From Odontocerum albicorne (Eukaryota > Arthropoda > Insecta > Trichoptera > Odontoceridae): DNA of 64,000 nt. Both the position numbers and the translations under genes were made by a program. The notes beneath the pieces are model-generated. The model had not been told where the DNA came from. It saw only the letters and a list, made by a program, of their open reading frames with translations, and did no database searches. The stretch is from the NCBI GenBank assembly GCA_949825065.1, contig OX463842.1, positions 33,288,727 to 33,352,726 on the forward strand, written 5' to 3'. Below, in pieces: positions 22,210-33,640 of this stretch. How positions within the stretch are numbered: position 1 is the first letter of the stretch; each line of letters opens with the position of its first letter.

Positions 22210-22610
22210 ATACACGAGATGCCAATGTATGACAGAATACGGTATAATGAAGTGATAAGGGTTGAATGTGAGCTTAATGCTGATGTGGTAAGACGAAAAG
22301 AGCACTGTGAGATGGTTTATGCACGTGAAATGAATGAATGAAGAAATACTAACAAAACAAATATACAATGCAATTTGAGTTGAAGGCATTGTAGAGGAAT
22401 ACCAAGGAAATAATGGTTGGATCGAGTGAAAGATATTTTGAAAGAATAAAACGTAAGAAATAAGAGAAATCGTAGGTGTATGGATGTGGAAGTAACTGTT
22501 TAAGGTGTATCGATGTGGAAGAGGGGAAATATGTATCTCGATATTGCAACGTCTAGCGCTCTGTCATCTCTGCATACCCCAGCAGAGAAACTGGGTTGTG
22601 GTATGTTTGT
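22210..22610 (+). pseudogene. non-LTR retrotransposon C-terminal fragment
   Basis: Translation with several frame changes gives DRIRNEVIRVECELNADVVR-like sequence. It continues MNEERLTKQIYNAN-like, a GIPRK then WLDRVKDILKE block, and the final RNRRCMDV segment that precedes the stop in RTE/LINE-type ORF2 of arthropods. The DNA then ends in CTGCATACCCCAGCAGAGAA and ACTGGGTTGTGGTATG, a block shared with the other tails at 39045 and 49398. Many stops make it inactive. Confidence 0.65.
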
Positions 22611-23654
22611 AATTGAAAAATTATTTCTTAAGTATTCATTTACAAAGCATTGTATCCTACTCGTGTAGTAAAATATAAACCAAACAATAAATATTGCCTA
22701 ATCTATTGTCGGAAAAGAGATGAATCCAGATCAAATCCTAAATTGCAAGAAAGTTTCGAAATTCCTCGATTACTTTCCCTTGAAGGATAAGATCTATTGT
22801 ACGAGTATTTATTACTTGCTTTTAAATACTAGAGATGGAAAATTTTTGCTGAGCCCTTGAAAAGGAATATTTCCGTTTTTCCTGCAAAAAAGACTTGGTC
22901 AACATTTCACCTATCCTGGTTCCCGGCTCGTGGCAAAATAAAGATAGGGACGTTATTTGCTTCTAGTGGGTCGAATTATGTGCAGTCACAAGTTTTCTTA
23001 AACTTGAAAAAGTTTTTTCGACATGCCAATGTTATAGTTTGACTTGAGGAATGTTTTATTTTTTATTTTACCGTCACAATTATTTCAATCTCGTTCCATT
23101 GCTTTTCAAAGTATGGAAGTTTCTACTTTTGTAAATAAAATTTCGCAAAATTGACATTTCCAAGGGGTTTTAAAAAAGTTTTCTCCTGTTTGTTTCCGCA
23201 TAGTTTTAAATATTTTCTTCGTTCAAACAAAAAGTTCTGAACATTTAATGTTAAGAATTTAAAATGATGAAGTTTCAAAAGTTATCTGTTGTTTCAAGCA
23301 AGCAAGCTATTTATTCTAATTCTTTGTTATACTGTTATTTAAATAACTATTGAACAATTCATGTTTGATCAAATTATTTTTTTGTTTGATACCACTGTTT
23401 TTTTGTAATTTTTAATAATCAGCTTCAAATGCACGATTTAGGTCGATTTGAGTGATTCGTTACATTTGATAGCATCATAAGTGGTGACATACGGAATATA
23501 ATTATGATGCGTGGCATTCAAGGTAGTTGAGAATATATACGTTTTCTTTTATATGGAACTATTTTTGATAAATACGTTTAACTAATTTCATATACTTTGC
23601 CCCCATTACACAAGTAACCTAAAACTTGGTAAAAAATAGATAAAAGCTATATGG
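22611..23654. other. AT-rich, no gene seen
   Basis: No recognisable coding sequence or element ends. A 61-codon open frame at 22857-23042 has no known domain. Confidence 0.5.
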
Positions 23655-24040
23655 AAGTTCGGCCAGTAATGAAATTTTATATTGTGTCTATGTATGGAAA
23701 AAGGATAAACGAAAACATTAATAATGAATGTATGGCTAAATTGAAGTTTTACCAAGATAAAAAAATGCGTATTAAGATGGTTTGGATGTGTGGAGACAAT
23801 AAATTATGAAATCATTACTAAACAGGTCAGAATTGCATTGTGTGCGTGGAAGAGATAAACCGTTAAAAGGTAGTTGGATCAAATGGACCAGATTTTAAAA
23901 GGTCAAATGAGAAACACGAATAAAATACAATATATTGTGTTTGAAAAGATGTATGAAAATGGAAGAAACTTATGTTTGTAATATTCCGAAATGAACACAG
24001 CCTGATGTTCAGAAACCATCCATCACTGGAGTATGCGTTG
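23655..24040 (+). pseudogene. non-LTR retrotransposon C-terminal fragment
   Basis: The block around ATTAAGATGGTTTGGATGTG and GTAGTTGGATCAAATGGACC, then AGATTTTAAAAGGTCAAATG, aligns with the copy at 39045-39405 and encodes the RWFGHV...GxxxWIKxxxxIL type segment of LINE ORF2. It is degraded, with stops in every frame. Confidence 0.6.
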
Positions 24041-26072
24041 ATGCATACTTTCAATGTGATCAAATTTTCGAAGAAAAAATATTTTTTCTTTATTTTTTTG
24101 CTATTGATACACCAAAAGCATTATTTGATATTTTATGAAGACAATCATTAGTATAATATAAAATACTTAAACTTTAATTAAAATATTCAATACAGTTTGG
24201 TCACATAGCTAACTTTCAAAAACGAATTCACCTCGAATATGTTTTGAAACTTTCGCGGTTCTTCGTATAGTTGGATACAGTTTTTCGTAGTATTTTCAGT
24301 GCTAACTGGCGAAGTTGACTACGAACAAGCTCTGAAGATGAAAAGAGGAACGAATTTCAAACGTCTGAAAACACTCCAAAAAACTTTATCCAACGAATCC
24401 AACTCTTTTTGTTAAAAAACATTTTGTCATTTGATAAACTGTTTTCTGTCTTGCAATATCAATATAAAGAATAAAAAAACAGCTAACAACTGATTATTAA
24501 TTATGAGCAGAGGAAAACAATATGATTATTTCAACCATAACGCTGTTGTAGAGATAACTGGAATTGACATAAATTAATAGCGACAAATGCTTCCGAGAAA
24601 TAATGCAAGTTGAAAATAGACACGGACGGAATATAAATTATTTCATTATGTCGGTTTTTTCATATACGACTGGGCGCAAGGTTGATGCGGCGCTATGCAT
24701 ATAAAATTTTCCGACACCATTGATCGGTTCAAAACACGCATTTTTATAATGTATATATATTCTTGAAACTACGAAAGCTGTGAACGACAGATAGGCGTTT
24801 AGCAAGGGAAATTTTCAGCTTGATTTAACATATTAAAATGGGATGAAACAACGAACTAAATGGTCGAAAAAAGACCAATATGATCCGTGAAAGCTTTGCT
24901 AAATCATTTGAGACCTTAAATAAATTAATTACTAAAGCTTAAATTCTTTTATTTTTTTAGATCAGCAACGATCGTGTATGACAATCGTTGCTGATCTAAA
25001 AAAATCAATATAAGCTCGTGCTCCGCAAATATGTTTGAAATATTTCTAAAATTGTATGCGATTTTTGGATCGTACCTAGCACCCTGAAAAAAGATTTTTT
25101 TTTCTGAATTCTTATTTAGCATGACACATCGAATATCAGGTATAATTAATGAGTCAATATAAAATCATACAAAATTGACAGCGAATTTATTGATATAACC
25201 TAATGTGGATCTTTTAACGTATAGACTCATCCCGAAAATACCTGATATTTCAAGATAATGACCTAAAACGTGCTCGTTGGATAATATACGTTAATAACAT
25301 GGTAGCAAACAACAGCGAGCAGACCATTTTGGACAGCCTTGTATTTAGTTGAAAACTAATATGAAGGCTAATAAAGCGAACTACTCGTACATAGAAATAT
25401 TGGAAGGAAAATATATGAGTTTCTAAATAAACATATATTGAATAAATGTAGTTTCTTGCAAGATAATGCACTAAAAAAGCAATGACGAAAATCGAAAACA
25501 TATGTTTATGGAGTTCGTTCATTTAACGGCAGAATAGTTTTTTTTCTGTAACTCTAATATATAGACACATACAAAATATCTGTTTCTTGCGAATGCAATT
25601 TGCATCAAGTAGCGCGAAAAATACTCAAGTTTCTATTACGGAGAAATGATACTAAAAAAGCAATTACAAAGATCCCAAACGGGTTGCATCTTGATATAAG
25701 AAATTTAGGGAAGACTTTCCTAGTAAAGTAATGTTTGAAAACTCTATTTGTTACGATTATGTTGGAATTGGGAATTCTAATTCTATATAAACTTGTACCG
25801 TCATTTTTAAAGATACATCGTTTACGGACGGACAACAGCGCTTGTTTTGACGTATATTACTGTCGAGTATTATGCACTAGTTTGGCATAGGAGCTTGTAT
25901 GCGTATAAAGTAATGGTTGTAACATATTTATCCCGTTTTCTCCTCTTGGTGGCATATCATCACTTTCGACCCTTTACTGACTTGACGCAAATAAATATTT
26001 AAAGGTGACATTTCAGGGCTCATTTTAATGAAATTTTAATGTCCTAATGTTTTTTTTTTGTTAATTTTAAAC
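24041..26072. other. AT-rich, no gene; hairpin and diverged repeat
   Basis: A perfect 21-bp inverted repeat (24952-24972 and 24984-25004, centred on AGATCAGCAACGAT) lies here. Two minus-strand frames, 25522-25250 and 25835-25605, share a FxIFVIAFLV segment because their DNA is a diverged direct repeat (TACTAAAAAAGCAATTACAA and CACTAAAAAAGCAATGACGA). No protein family recognised. Confidence 0.55.
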
Positions 26073-26345
26073 ATGTTAGATAATAGAGTCCATGTTCACC
26101 ATATTTTGCCTTTTTACTTCCGAAAAGACAAAAACGCTTCGCAAACTTGTGGAAAAGTTTGTTTATTATACGGGACCGAGACCGATACCGATACTGTAGA
26201 TGCTTCAACGTACGGAAAATAGTTCCAGAGATTTATAGAGGGAAATGTCGATGTCAAAGATGTATTTTACGGCGGACGGCTTGTCAACATAGACGTGGAT
26301 AAAGGTCATGCTGTGTTTGGCAAGAAGGTTAATAATGTTTGATTA
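26073..26345 (+). pseudogene. mariner transposase N-terminal fragment
   Basis: From the ATG at 26073 the translation carries HHILPFYFRKDKNASQTCGK and VCLLYG, then FQRFIEGNVDVKD and GGRLVNIDVD. This matches the first helix-turn-helix and linker of mariner transposases (usually FRKGKNASQTA and GNFDLKDxPRSGRP). One in-frame stop interrupts it, just before FQRF. Nothing of the catalytic domain follows, and terminal repeats were not found. Confidence 0.7.
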
Positions 26346-26569
26346 AATTTATTTTAATAATTATATGTAAATGATTTTCAAAACTGCTAAAAATGGGATG
26401 AATAATGTTCATTAACTCAATATATAGGTATATAAAATGGAACCGATCCTTACAAATAATCACTGGAACCTCGAAATCGACCATCTTGCCTTGGCAGCTA
26501 GTATAATTCCATTTGTCATCAAACTTAAGTGACAACCATTCAAGAGTTTTATAAGATAATATAAATATG

Positions 26570-26905
26570 GAAATTCTCCACTGCCAAACCTGTCTTGTCA
26601 ACAACCTAAGGAAATGTCCTACCTAGAGGAAACCTCCCTGTCCCGAGTTATCTATCGAAACTATATGGATGGAAAATGACTACCCAACATAGTGCCGGAA
26701 TTCGAACTACCCATAAAGTTATGAATGAGATTGAACCGTAGAAGGACCGGAAGTCGCAGATGCCAAAGTTAATAGATGCTAAATACGTGGGTATTAAGAG
26801 AATAGTCCAACTGTGACTGTGACTGTGGCGCTCCACATCAAACCATGTTACACGTTGTCGAAGAGTGTTCTTGAAAGTCCCTTATTGGTGACGTTACTGA
26901 GCTTC
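26570..26905 (+). pseudogene. non-LTR retrotransposon C-terminal fragment with CDCG motif
   Basis: The plus strand encodes RTGSRRCQS, MLNTWVLRE and CDCDCGAPHQTMLHVVEECS. This is the zinc-knuckle-like end of jockey/R1-type ORF2 (CxCGxPxQTMxHIVxEC). Stops interrupt it. A related fragment is at 39545-39745. Confidence 0.65.
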
Positions 26906-27859
26906 GTTGGACAACAATATATGTTTTTATCGAAATTAATAATCAATAACAAAATACTTGAAAAGATTTATGAGGTTTTTGTGGTATGGCGTAATTAATA
27001 CCTTTTAATTTAAATTAACGCCAGCGATTCTTGGAAACAGTTTAATCTCAAAATTTAAATGTTTCGTCCTTGAATAACGTCTCATAGTTTTTTTCGTCTT
27101 TAACATTTAAGCTAATTTATTCAAAGCATGCCAATTAATAGTTAGTCTAAAAGATCCTGTTGTTAATTTTCAACTAAACGTGACTCACTGTTTATTTTTT
27201 CTCTAGATAATATCACAAGTACCTACTAACCACATTAACGTATTTGTAATTATTTCAGTAAATTGAAATATTTCAAAACATCTGATGGCTCAAATACACT
27301 TTAATTACCGCGCCTCGTAATTAAGAATAAGGTCGACTCCGGGATAAGTGTAAATTAACAACATCCACGTTATTTGTTATTTATTACTTTATCGACTTTT
27401 ATTGGCATGTTCACAAAATTCGATTTTAACCTAATTCGTACATTGAAATAAAGTCGATATCCATGAGTTAGGGATGATAAAGGAAAAGCATTTAAAAATA
27501 TAATTTGTGTTTTGATAACAGGTTTTTCAAATGAATTAATTAATATTATAATTAATTAATCAATTGTATAAACGTCAGATTGTAATATTAATGTTAGTCA
27601 TATGACATTAAATTAGTATTTGCTCTAATGTGCAAAAACACATAAATTAAAATTAATCTATGGTTTGAACTTTTAGTATACATTTTTTGCTTTTTCAAAT
27701 AACTAAATATTTTTATCGCATTATTTTTTTATTTTTCTGAAGTATGAACTTGTTATTTTCCAGACCAGAACAATAGTTTGGATAAAAGCATAATATGGAC
27801 AGACCTAAGACTCGATGATCATATGATATGAGAGGCATTGCAGAACCTACAATATATGG
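26906..27859. other. AT-rich, no gene seen
   Basis: Very A+T-rich, with no open frame of interest or recognised repeat. Confidence 0.5.
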
Positions 27860-27957
27860 AGACGTTTGTGCTCCCTGATGATAAGGTGAAAACCTTGAAA
27901 CCGGTAGGGTTATACTGTTATGTAAAGTGTAATAAACAGTGTTTGATAAAACTAATT
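27860..27957 (+). mobile_element. Penelope-like element solo 3' end
   Basis: GTTTGTGCTCCCTGATGATA, GGTGAAAACCTTGAAACCGG, TAGGGTTATACTGTTATGTA and AATAAACAGTGTTTGATAAA match the 3' UTR of the Penelope copies at 55-57 kb. No coding part is present. Confidence 0.78.
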
Positions 27958-28089
27958 CGTTTCCTATATACTGCATTCAAATTAAGAAGGGTATAAATGA
28001 TGACGTGTATGGACTAATTGTGAAAGCATATTTTTATTGCTATTTTTTTCCATCTTAAACATTTTTTATTACACTTGCGTTGTATAAAG

Positions 28090-28272
28090 AACAACCTGGC
28101 AAGATTATTGCCATATGCCAATATCGTCCAACCAACTAGAAAGACGTTTTAGAGACCCTTAGTGAAAACCAGACTGGAATCCTTTTTAAATAAATCTTGG
28201 TTTCAAAGGGAATCGAACCCACGTATTTCGGGTCGGAAGACAGGCGTCTAACCCACTAGGCCATGGAGGTCA
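28090..28272 (-). mobile_element. tRNA-derived SINE, best-preserved copy
   Basis: All parts are present in reverse: tail (ACAACCTGGCAAGATTATTG), TTGGTTGG block, ACCAGACTGGAATCC body, B-box GGGAATCGAACCC, and head AGGCGTCTAACCCACTAGGC then CATGGAGGTCAT. It is about 183 bp and can serve as the reference for the family. Confidence 0.85.
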
Positions 28273-28289
28273 TCCGCGGGGACAAGCAT

Positions 28290-28813
28290 TGGGTTTGCTC
28301 GGAAAACAATTTCGTATTTTTAAGTCAAATTTAAATGCAAAATTACGTCACATGCTCGGGGACGGGGGTTTTCGATATTTTCAGTATTTCAGTAATCTGC
28401 CGTGTCGTAGAACGTTGGTAATTCTTGATCAAAGCCTTGATTTGGTCGTCATCAGTGGTAATCGTCTTTCCAGAGCGGCCATTTTTGGGAGCCGTATTAT
28501 TATTACGGATTTTTACCACATTTGATACACACGGTAGCTTACTGCATTGTCGCCATACACTGTACATATATATTTTTTGCTTTTTGTCACATAGTCTCCT
28601 TTACTTTCAATTATATATTAAACACTAGAAAGAATTACATTTTTAAAATGACACCAAAAAACCAGTTCTAACAATTGGGTCCCGAAAAAATGCCATCCAT
28701 TGTTAGATTTTATAATAATAAACATTCAGCACGTTTGGAATGAAATTAGCAACAAAAATTTTGTCGATACGACATCTGTCTGAGAAATCTGAAACTACTT
28801 TTCGGACAACAAC
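28290..28813 (-). mobile_element. short Tc1/mariner-like element (GGTTGTCC family)
   Basis: The low end reads GGGTTTGCTCGGAAAACAAT then TTCGTATTT; the high end, inverted, GTTGTCCGAAAAGTAGTTTC. These are terminal repeats of the same family as the element at 47462 (GGGTTGTCCAGAAAGTAGTT). At about 525 bp it is a deletion derivative that keeps a 5' UTR and a DNA-binding segment but no catalytic domain. Confidence 0.75.
28343..28567 (-). pseudogene. Tc1/mariner transposase DNA-binding remnant
   Basis: The minus frame reads VSNVVKIRNNNTAPKNGRSG then KTITTDDDQIKALIKNYQRS, then TTRQITEILKISKT. It has the layout of a Tc1-like bipartite DNA-binding domain: the end of the first helix-turn-helix, a GRSGK linker in place of GRPR, and the start of the second helix-turn-helix. 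The catalytic part is absent. Related but broken copies are at 30930-31120 and 47600-47660. Confidence 0.6.
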
Positions 28814-29329
28814 ATAGACAGCTCTCCGCGATGGGATATTCATACATTTTATATAATATTATATATTAAATGGTTATATCGTGCGACGGTATAAGTTACA
28901 AAATTCGACTTGAGAAACGGCACTGACAGTCAGTGCGTTAATGTGGCCTTGGTATATTTTCGCTCAAATGATGAAGTATTTAAACCTGTCTGCTGCACTT
29001 TTTGTCCGTAATAGTCAGCCACATAATTTTCGGCGTCCTTTTGTCACATTAATTGCAAGCGGCCATGATGTCATAGCTTAACTTATCATTGGTAGAATGC
29101 AAATGTCCCGAGTCTGTGTGGGCTTAATGATCATTGTGAGTTTTTTTCCATTTATTATGCTTATGCGCATCTTTATGGCACATTTGTTTTAATAACGGTA
29201 CTAGATATTTAGTTCATGGCCTGTGTACACTAACTCAGTTTTATAAACAGAAGTTTGTCATTTACCTGTTGTTAAAATGTTGAAGAAAGATTTTGGACGT
29301 GTGGAATATTTATTCAGATTCAGACAAAC
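28814..29329. other. AT-rich, no gene seen
   Basis: Nothing recognised apart from short AT-rich runs. Confidence 0.5.
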
Positions 29330-29425
29330 ATACCATCTTGCCATTTCCTTATCGAGTCGAGGAGAGAAGACAGAGCGCCAGACTTGAATATCTCGACAGA
29401 CATCCTTCGCCTTTTCAGTACATCT
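29330..29425 (-). pseudogene. non-LTR retrotransposon tail fragment
   Basis: The complement encodes LKRRRMSVEIFKSGALSSL, the same terminal segment as in 29820-30170 (KKRRRMCFEIGTPGVLLYL), and precedes the CTGCCTACCCC-type end. Less than 100 bp survives. Confidence 0.55.
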
Positions 29426-29819
29426 CTTTCATATATATTCATATATATTCTCATACAGATCACAGCTTTTTTACATAAGTAATAATCAAACTTTTTTTTT
29501 TCAGATGTTTTGTAATATATTTATTTGAGTGTAAAAATTAAATACCTGTTTCAACGTTACTTGAAACAAAAAGTACATTAAAACGGCATAATTTCAATAC
29601 ACAAGGATGAATTATTGAACATGTGGACAACGTTCAATTTTTCACAAAGTGATTAGTAACACACACTGCTATTCACTTTGATCTTTATATGTCAATCATA
29701 CTCGTAATAACGGGCCAAGCAACTTCAATAGCAAAATATTATATTATTCCGTGTATTCAACACAAAATATATTACGTGTTTGATAATAATTTACATAAAT
29801 ACATACAATCTTATAATTT
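29426..29819. other. AT-rich, no gene seen
   Basis: No coding sequence or repeat recognised. Confidence 0.5.
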
Positions 29820-30170
29820 TCCTGTCGGGGTAGGCAGATAGAGCAGAACGCCAGGCGTTCCTATCTCGAAACACATCCTTCGCCTTTTCTTTATCCATAC
29901 ACCTACGAGTATTTATGCAGCTCGTACGGTATATTTTCTTAATTTTTCTTCTTTCAAAATATTAACTTGATCCATACGTACTTTTCTTGGTCTCTTACAC
30001 GCTTTCCACTCATATTTGCATTGTATATTTGGTTTCTTGGTATTGTTTCCTTAATTCGTTTTACACGCCCAAATCATCTCCGAGTGTTCTTCTTCATCTT
30101 ACTCAACACATCCGCTTAATCTACGCATATATTCATGACATTTTTAATTTTATTTAAGAGCGTCGTCTGA
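29820..30170 (-). pseudogene. non-LTR retrotransposon C-terminal fragment
   Basis: Read on the minus strand it follows the plan of the copies at 22210 and 49398: WACK-like segment, IQCKYEWKAC, KRPRKVRMDQVNILKEEK, then KKRRRMCFEI and an end with CTGCCTACCCCGACAGG. Stops and frame changes are frequent. Confidence 0.68.
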
Positions 30171-30924
30171 TCCAAATAAGCTTTTTTCAACATTTTTACT
30201 AGGTTTTGTAAATCAACAAGCCTGACATACGCATTATGGGGTCGCGGATTCTATGTCCGCCGAGTTCAAGACTGTTTTTTAAGATCGTTTTCAATCGGAA
30301 TTCATTTTGGCACTGGCGTTGAGTAGCTGCATTGCATAAATTTGAATAGTGCTTTTGGTTTTTCATTTGGTTTGTTAATACATATATTGGTTTCAGTTGT
30401 TGTTTTCATTACCACTCTTCATACAAACTTTAACCCGCTATATTTTTACTATAAATAAGACATTTTATTTATAATATAATTGCAACCATTTTTGATGTCA
30501 TTATTATTAAACGTTAGTCATAATATTATCCCGCGATGATTGAAAAAACCCTTGACATATGAGTATAATCGAAGAAAGACTCGTGTTTATATTAATTATA
30601 CCAAGGATGACAGGTATATAGTAAAAGCTCTTTTAAAGTTTCAGTGTCCTAGAAATGAGCTTATGATCAATGAGTCAGGTATTAAAAATAAATTACGGAA
30701 ACGTCAGCTATTTCAGCCAACAATGGGTAAAATGACTAAAAAATTGAAGAAGGACATAATAATTACGTTAAGTTATATAATATAAATGAGTTATTTGATA
30801 ACAATTTGAAAAATTTGAAAATTTTGACCGAAATGAGCTTTATTTCCTCTTTTTCAACATATTTCTTTTCTTTCTTTTTATTTTAATTCAATTTGGTTGT
30901 CCGGTAATTTATTTCATATTTTCA
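30171..30924. other. AT-rich, no gene seen
   Basis: An 81-codon plus frame (30540-30785) is lysine-rich and has no known domain. Nothing else recognised. Confidence 0.45.
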
Positions 30925-31228
30925 GGTTTCATTCAAACGTACAAATGCAGCAAATGCTCATGGAAGGTGGTTTTTCAGTATTTTTTTCAGTATCTCAGCA
31001 ATAACCTGTATCGTAGAATACTTGTTATTCGTGACCAAAGCCTTGATTTTGATGTTATCAGAGGTAAATGGCCTTTCAGAGAGAATGTTATATCAGAGTT
31101 GAGTTTCGCAAAATGTTTCCAGTTGTAGTTAAGTGTCACTGTTTGTCAGGTTGATGAGAGCGTGCAACGCGGTTTTTTGTGTTATCAAAAATCGGAAAGA
31201 AGTATCGATTTATTTTTTCATGCTAAAT

Positions 31229-31376
31229 ATCCTCAGTGAGATACAGGCAAAAGCCTAGTTTACTGGGGATACGACAAATGAAAGGCAACAAACCCAGATC
31301 CATTAAAATTATATGTCCAAATCAAATTACCTGTTGTTTTTTCTAAAATTGTGTATATTTCTTGTCATGTGTAATA
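31229..31376. repeat. interspersed repeat, copy 2 (pair with 6341-6490)
   Basis: It matches the copy at 6341-6490 over about 145 bp and sits inside the GGTTGTCC-family element. Its nature is unknown. Confidence 0.7.
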
Positions 31377-31378
31377 AT

Positions 31379-31401
31379 AAAAAAAAAAAAAAAAAAAAAA
31401 A
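31379..31401. repeat. poly(A) tract, about 23 A
   Basis: An uninterrupted A run follows the interspersed repeat. It may be the poly(A) end of a retroposed sequence or a simple mononucleotide repeat. Confidence 0.85.
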
Positions 31402-32000
31402 GAGTGTTTGATCACCATTACGGTTTTTTAAAGTCACACTTAATACACGCTTACTGCATCAGCGCTATATACTGTTGCTGTATATATCCCTTTTTGGTTA
31501 GTATCAGATTTTTTATTTTGTGGTAGTAAAAAACACTTTTTTTTTTTCATCTTGAAAATTTTGCAAATGATCGAAAATGCGAAAAATAATAATCTTTCAT
31601 ATTTACATATAATCATTCAACACATTTGCAATGAAGTAAGCAACTTTTTTTTTCTTTACGACATATATTTGAGAAACACGAACATACTTTCTTGACATCA
31701 TATTATTTTATTTTATGTAGTTTTGAAAATAATCGGCATTGGTTGGAAGAGAGCGGAACACGTTTATCTTATATTAAATATATTTTTACTATTTTTTTAT
31801 TTCTTACAAACCATTCTTTTGTTTAGACTGTACTCTTTTTTCATTAATTTTAAAATTTACGTTTTAAATATACGAGTTTAAATATACGTACATGAAAAGA
31901 AACTATTATAAGAAACAAACCTCAAAGAAAAATATGAAACCCTCGGGAAATGCTGAATATAGTATTTGCTAGGAAATGTTCAAGTGAAATTGTTTAGTGC

Positions 32001-32140
32001 AGTGGCCTCGTGGCATATCTGGTTTTTCACCTGGGAGTTTGTTTAATATTTTCTTTTTACACATTTTTTAAATTGCGATAAGTAAATATGGTTGGTTGGA
32101 AGAGATTTCCGCCTGGCAATAACCCCGCCAGATTGTATTT
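32001..32140 (+). mobile_element. tRNA-derived SINE copy, degenerate
   Basis: Head AGTGGCCTCGTGGCATATCT and CACCTGGGAG, no clear B-box, then the well-kept tail TGGTTGGTTGGAAGAGATTT, CCGCCTGGCAATAACCCCGC and CAGATTGTA. Confidence 0.7.
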
Positions 32141-32144
32141 GCAA

Positions 32145-33640
32145 TAAAAGTGTTAAATAAATAATTTAATGAATATTGAGCGTTGGCTTTCTAAAGGACG
32201 CCTTATCAATTGTTCATTTACTATTATAAGAGCGCTTTTAGATTAATAATCCAAATCTTTGATACATCCAGTACGCAAAAAAAACAACACAAATCTACAA
32301 AAAGCAAGCAATATAAAATTAACAAAAAATCATAAATATAGATACATGATAAATGAAGCAATATACATACATACAGTTATCAAATTGCAAATTAAAAAAT
32401 GTATTAAGATATGTGTAATTTTACTTTAAAACAGCACTTTAAAGTTCACTTTGCAGTGGACAATCTTAATAGATAGTTTCGTCAATGACTAGGAAAACGT
32501 GGACCTACTAAACATGTACTAGCTCCAGAAACATTTTTTTAATTTTTTTTATTAAACAAAGTAAATTATTGTACAAACATTTATCATGGCTATACCCATA
32601 TACAAGTTTATTACTTAACTAATCTTAATTATATGTTATAATTTATGCACTTACTTAATCTTATTTTCCTACATATGATTTTATTTTATTTATTCAATCT
32701 TAATATATGAGATCTTAGAAATAATTAACACCTACATACTACTTATAACTAGATAACAATTCTTACACTAATTATTTAGCAAAAACAAGTCCACTCGTTC
32801 AGGCTACTTGTATTCCATCACATTCACTCAGACCTTGGTCGTCCCAGCTAATACTGTAGGTGGACTAGTCAGGCAACAGATAATGCTTCGGGAGCTTGTG
32901 CTTATAACGGAAGGGTAGGTCGAATTTACTCTCGTAAGCCCCCAGGGCAAGAAGCAAAATGTATCCTACACCAGATATCTGTCATTCGGTGTTGCTACAA
33001 AGCTGCCAATGAGGTGCAATCTTGTCTAAGCAATTATTTTAGAAGCACTGCAATGTTCCATTCAACATTTGCAACCGTATCTTTCAAATAAAAATACCAA
33101 CAATATACGTGAAAATAGCAATTCGTCGATTTGTACATAACTTAATAAATATATCTGATGTAACTGATTCCTGGTGACTTAAGAATTCATTATATTATTT
33201 TCGTATTGATTCAATAAACAATTTTATCTAAAAACTGGGTGTGCAAAAAAATATTTATATTTTGATTGTATCGTAAAATGAACGCTTTGAAATTAACAGT
33301 TCCAATAAAAAACAGTGTAACAGAGGAAATGTGTAATTTTCTTTACATGTTTTATTTATATGACTATGTATGTTACTGTTTCAGTTTCGAATTGATAATT
33401 TATTATTAACGATTTTATCAGTCTTAGAATGGAACAAATTCATTTAAGCAAGCCTTTAAAAGCTATTTTGCATTTAAATTAAAAGTTCGTATCGAATTAC
33501 TGTTCCATAAACTACAATTTGAGAATTACTTATTTGTATAGTACGAAGCTTCTCCACAAACGCTTTTTAATTTCCAGGAAAGAAAATCCCACATTAAATT
33601 CTTCCATACGTATAGAAACATACACGTAAATTCCTCAAAA
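32145..33640. other. no gene; GC-richer block at 32780-33060
   Basis: The region is AT-rich except for about 280 bp (CTCAGACCTTGGTCGTCCCA, GTAGGTGGACTAGTCAGGCA and similar) whose composition stands out. I could not assign the block to a gene or element family. Confidence 0.45.

Larger units (their letters stand above)
30925..31705 (-). mobile_element. GGTTGTCC-family element, interrupted copy
   Basis: The minus strand at 31120-30930 encodes TSDNIKIKALVTNNKYST and VIAEILKK, matching the DNA-binding remnant at 28343-28567. Bases 31400-31705 match its 5' region (TTACTGCATCAGCGCTATAT and ATTCAACACATTTGCAATGA). Between them lie the repeat 31229-31376 and a poly(A) run, so the copy was split by insertion. 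Confidence 0.6.

Noticed and set aside
25250..25522. Membrane protein gene on the minus strand
   Set aside because: The hydrophobic translation is what AT-rich DNA gives in many frames; no start context or family match.
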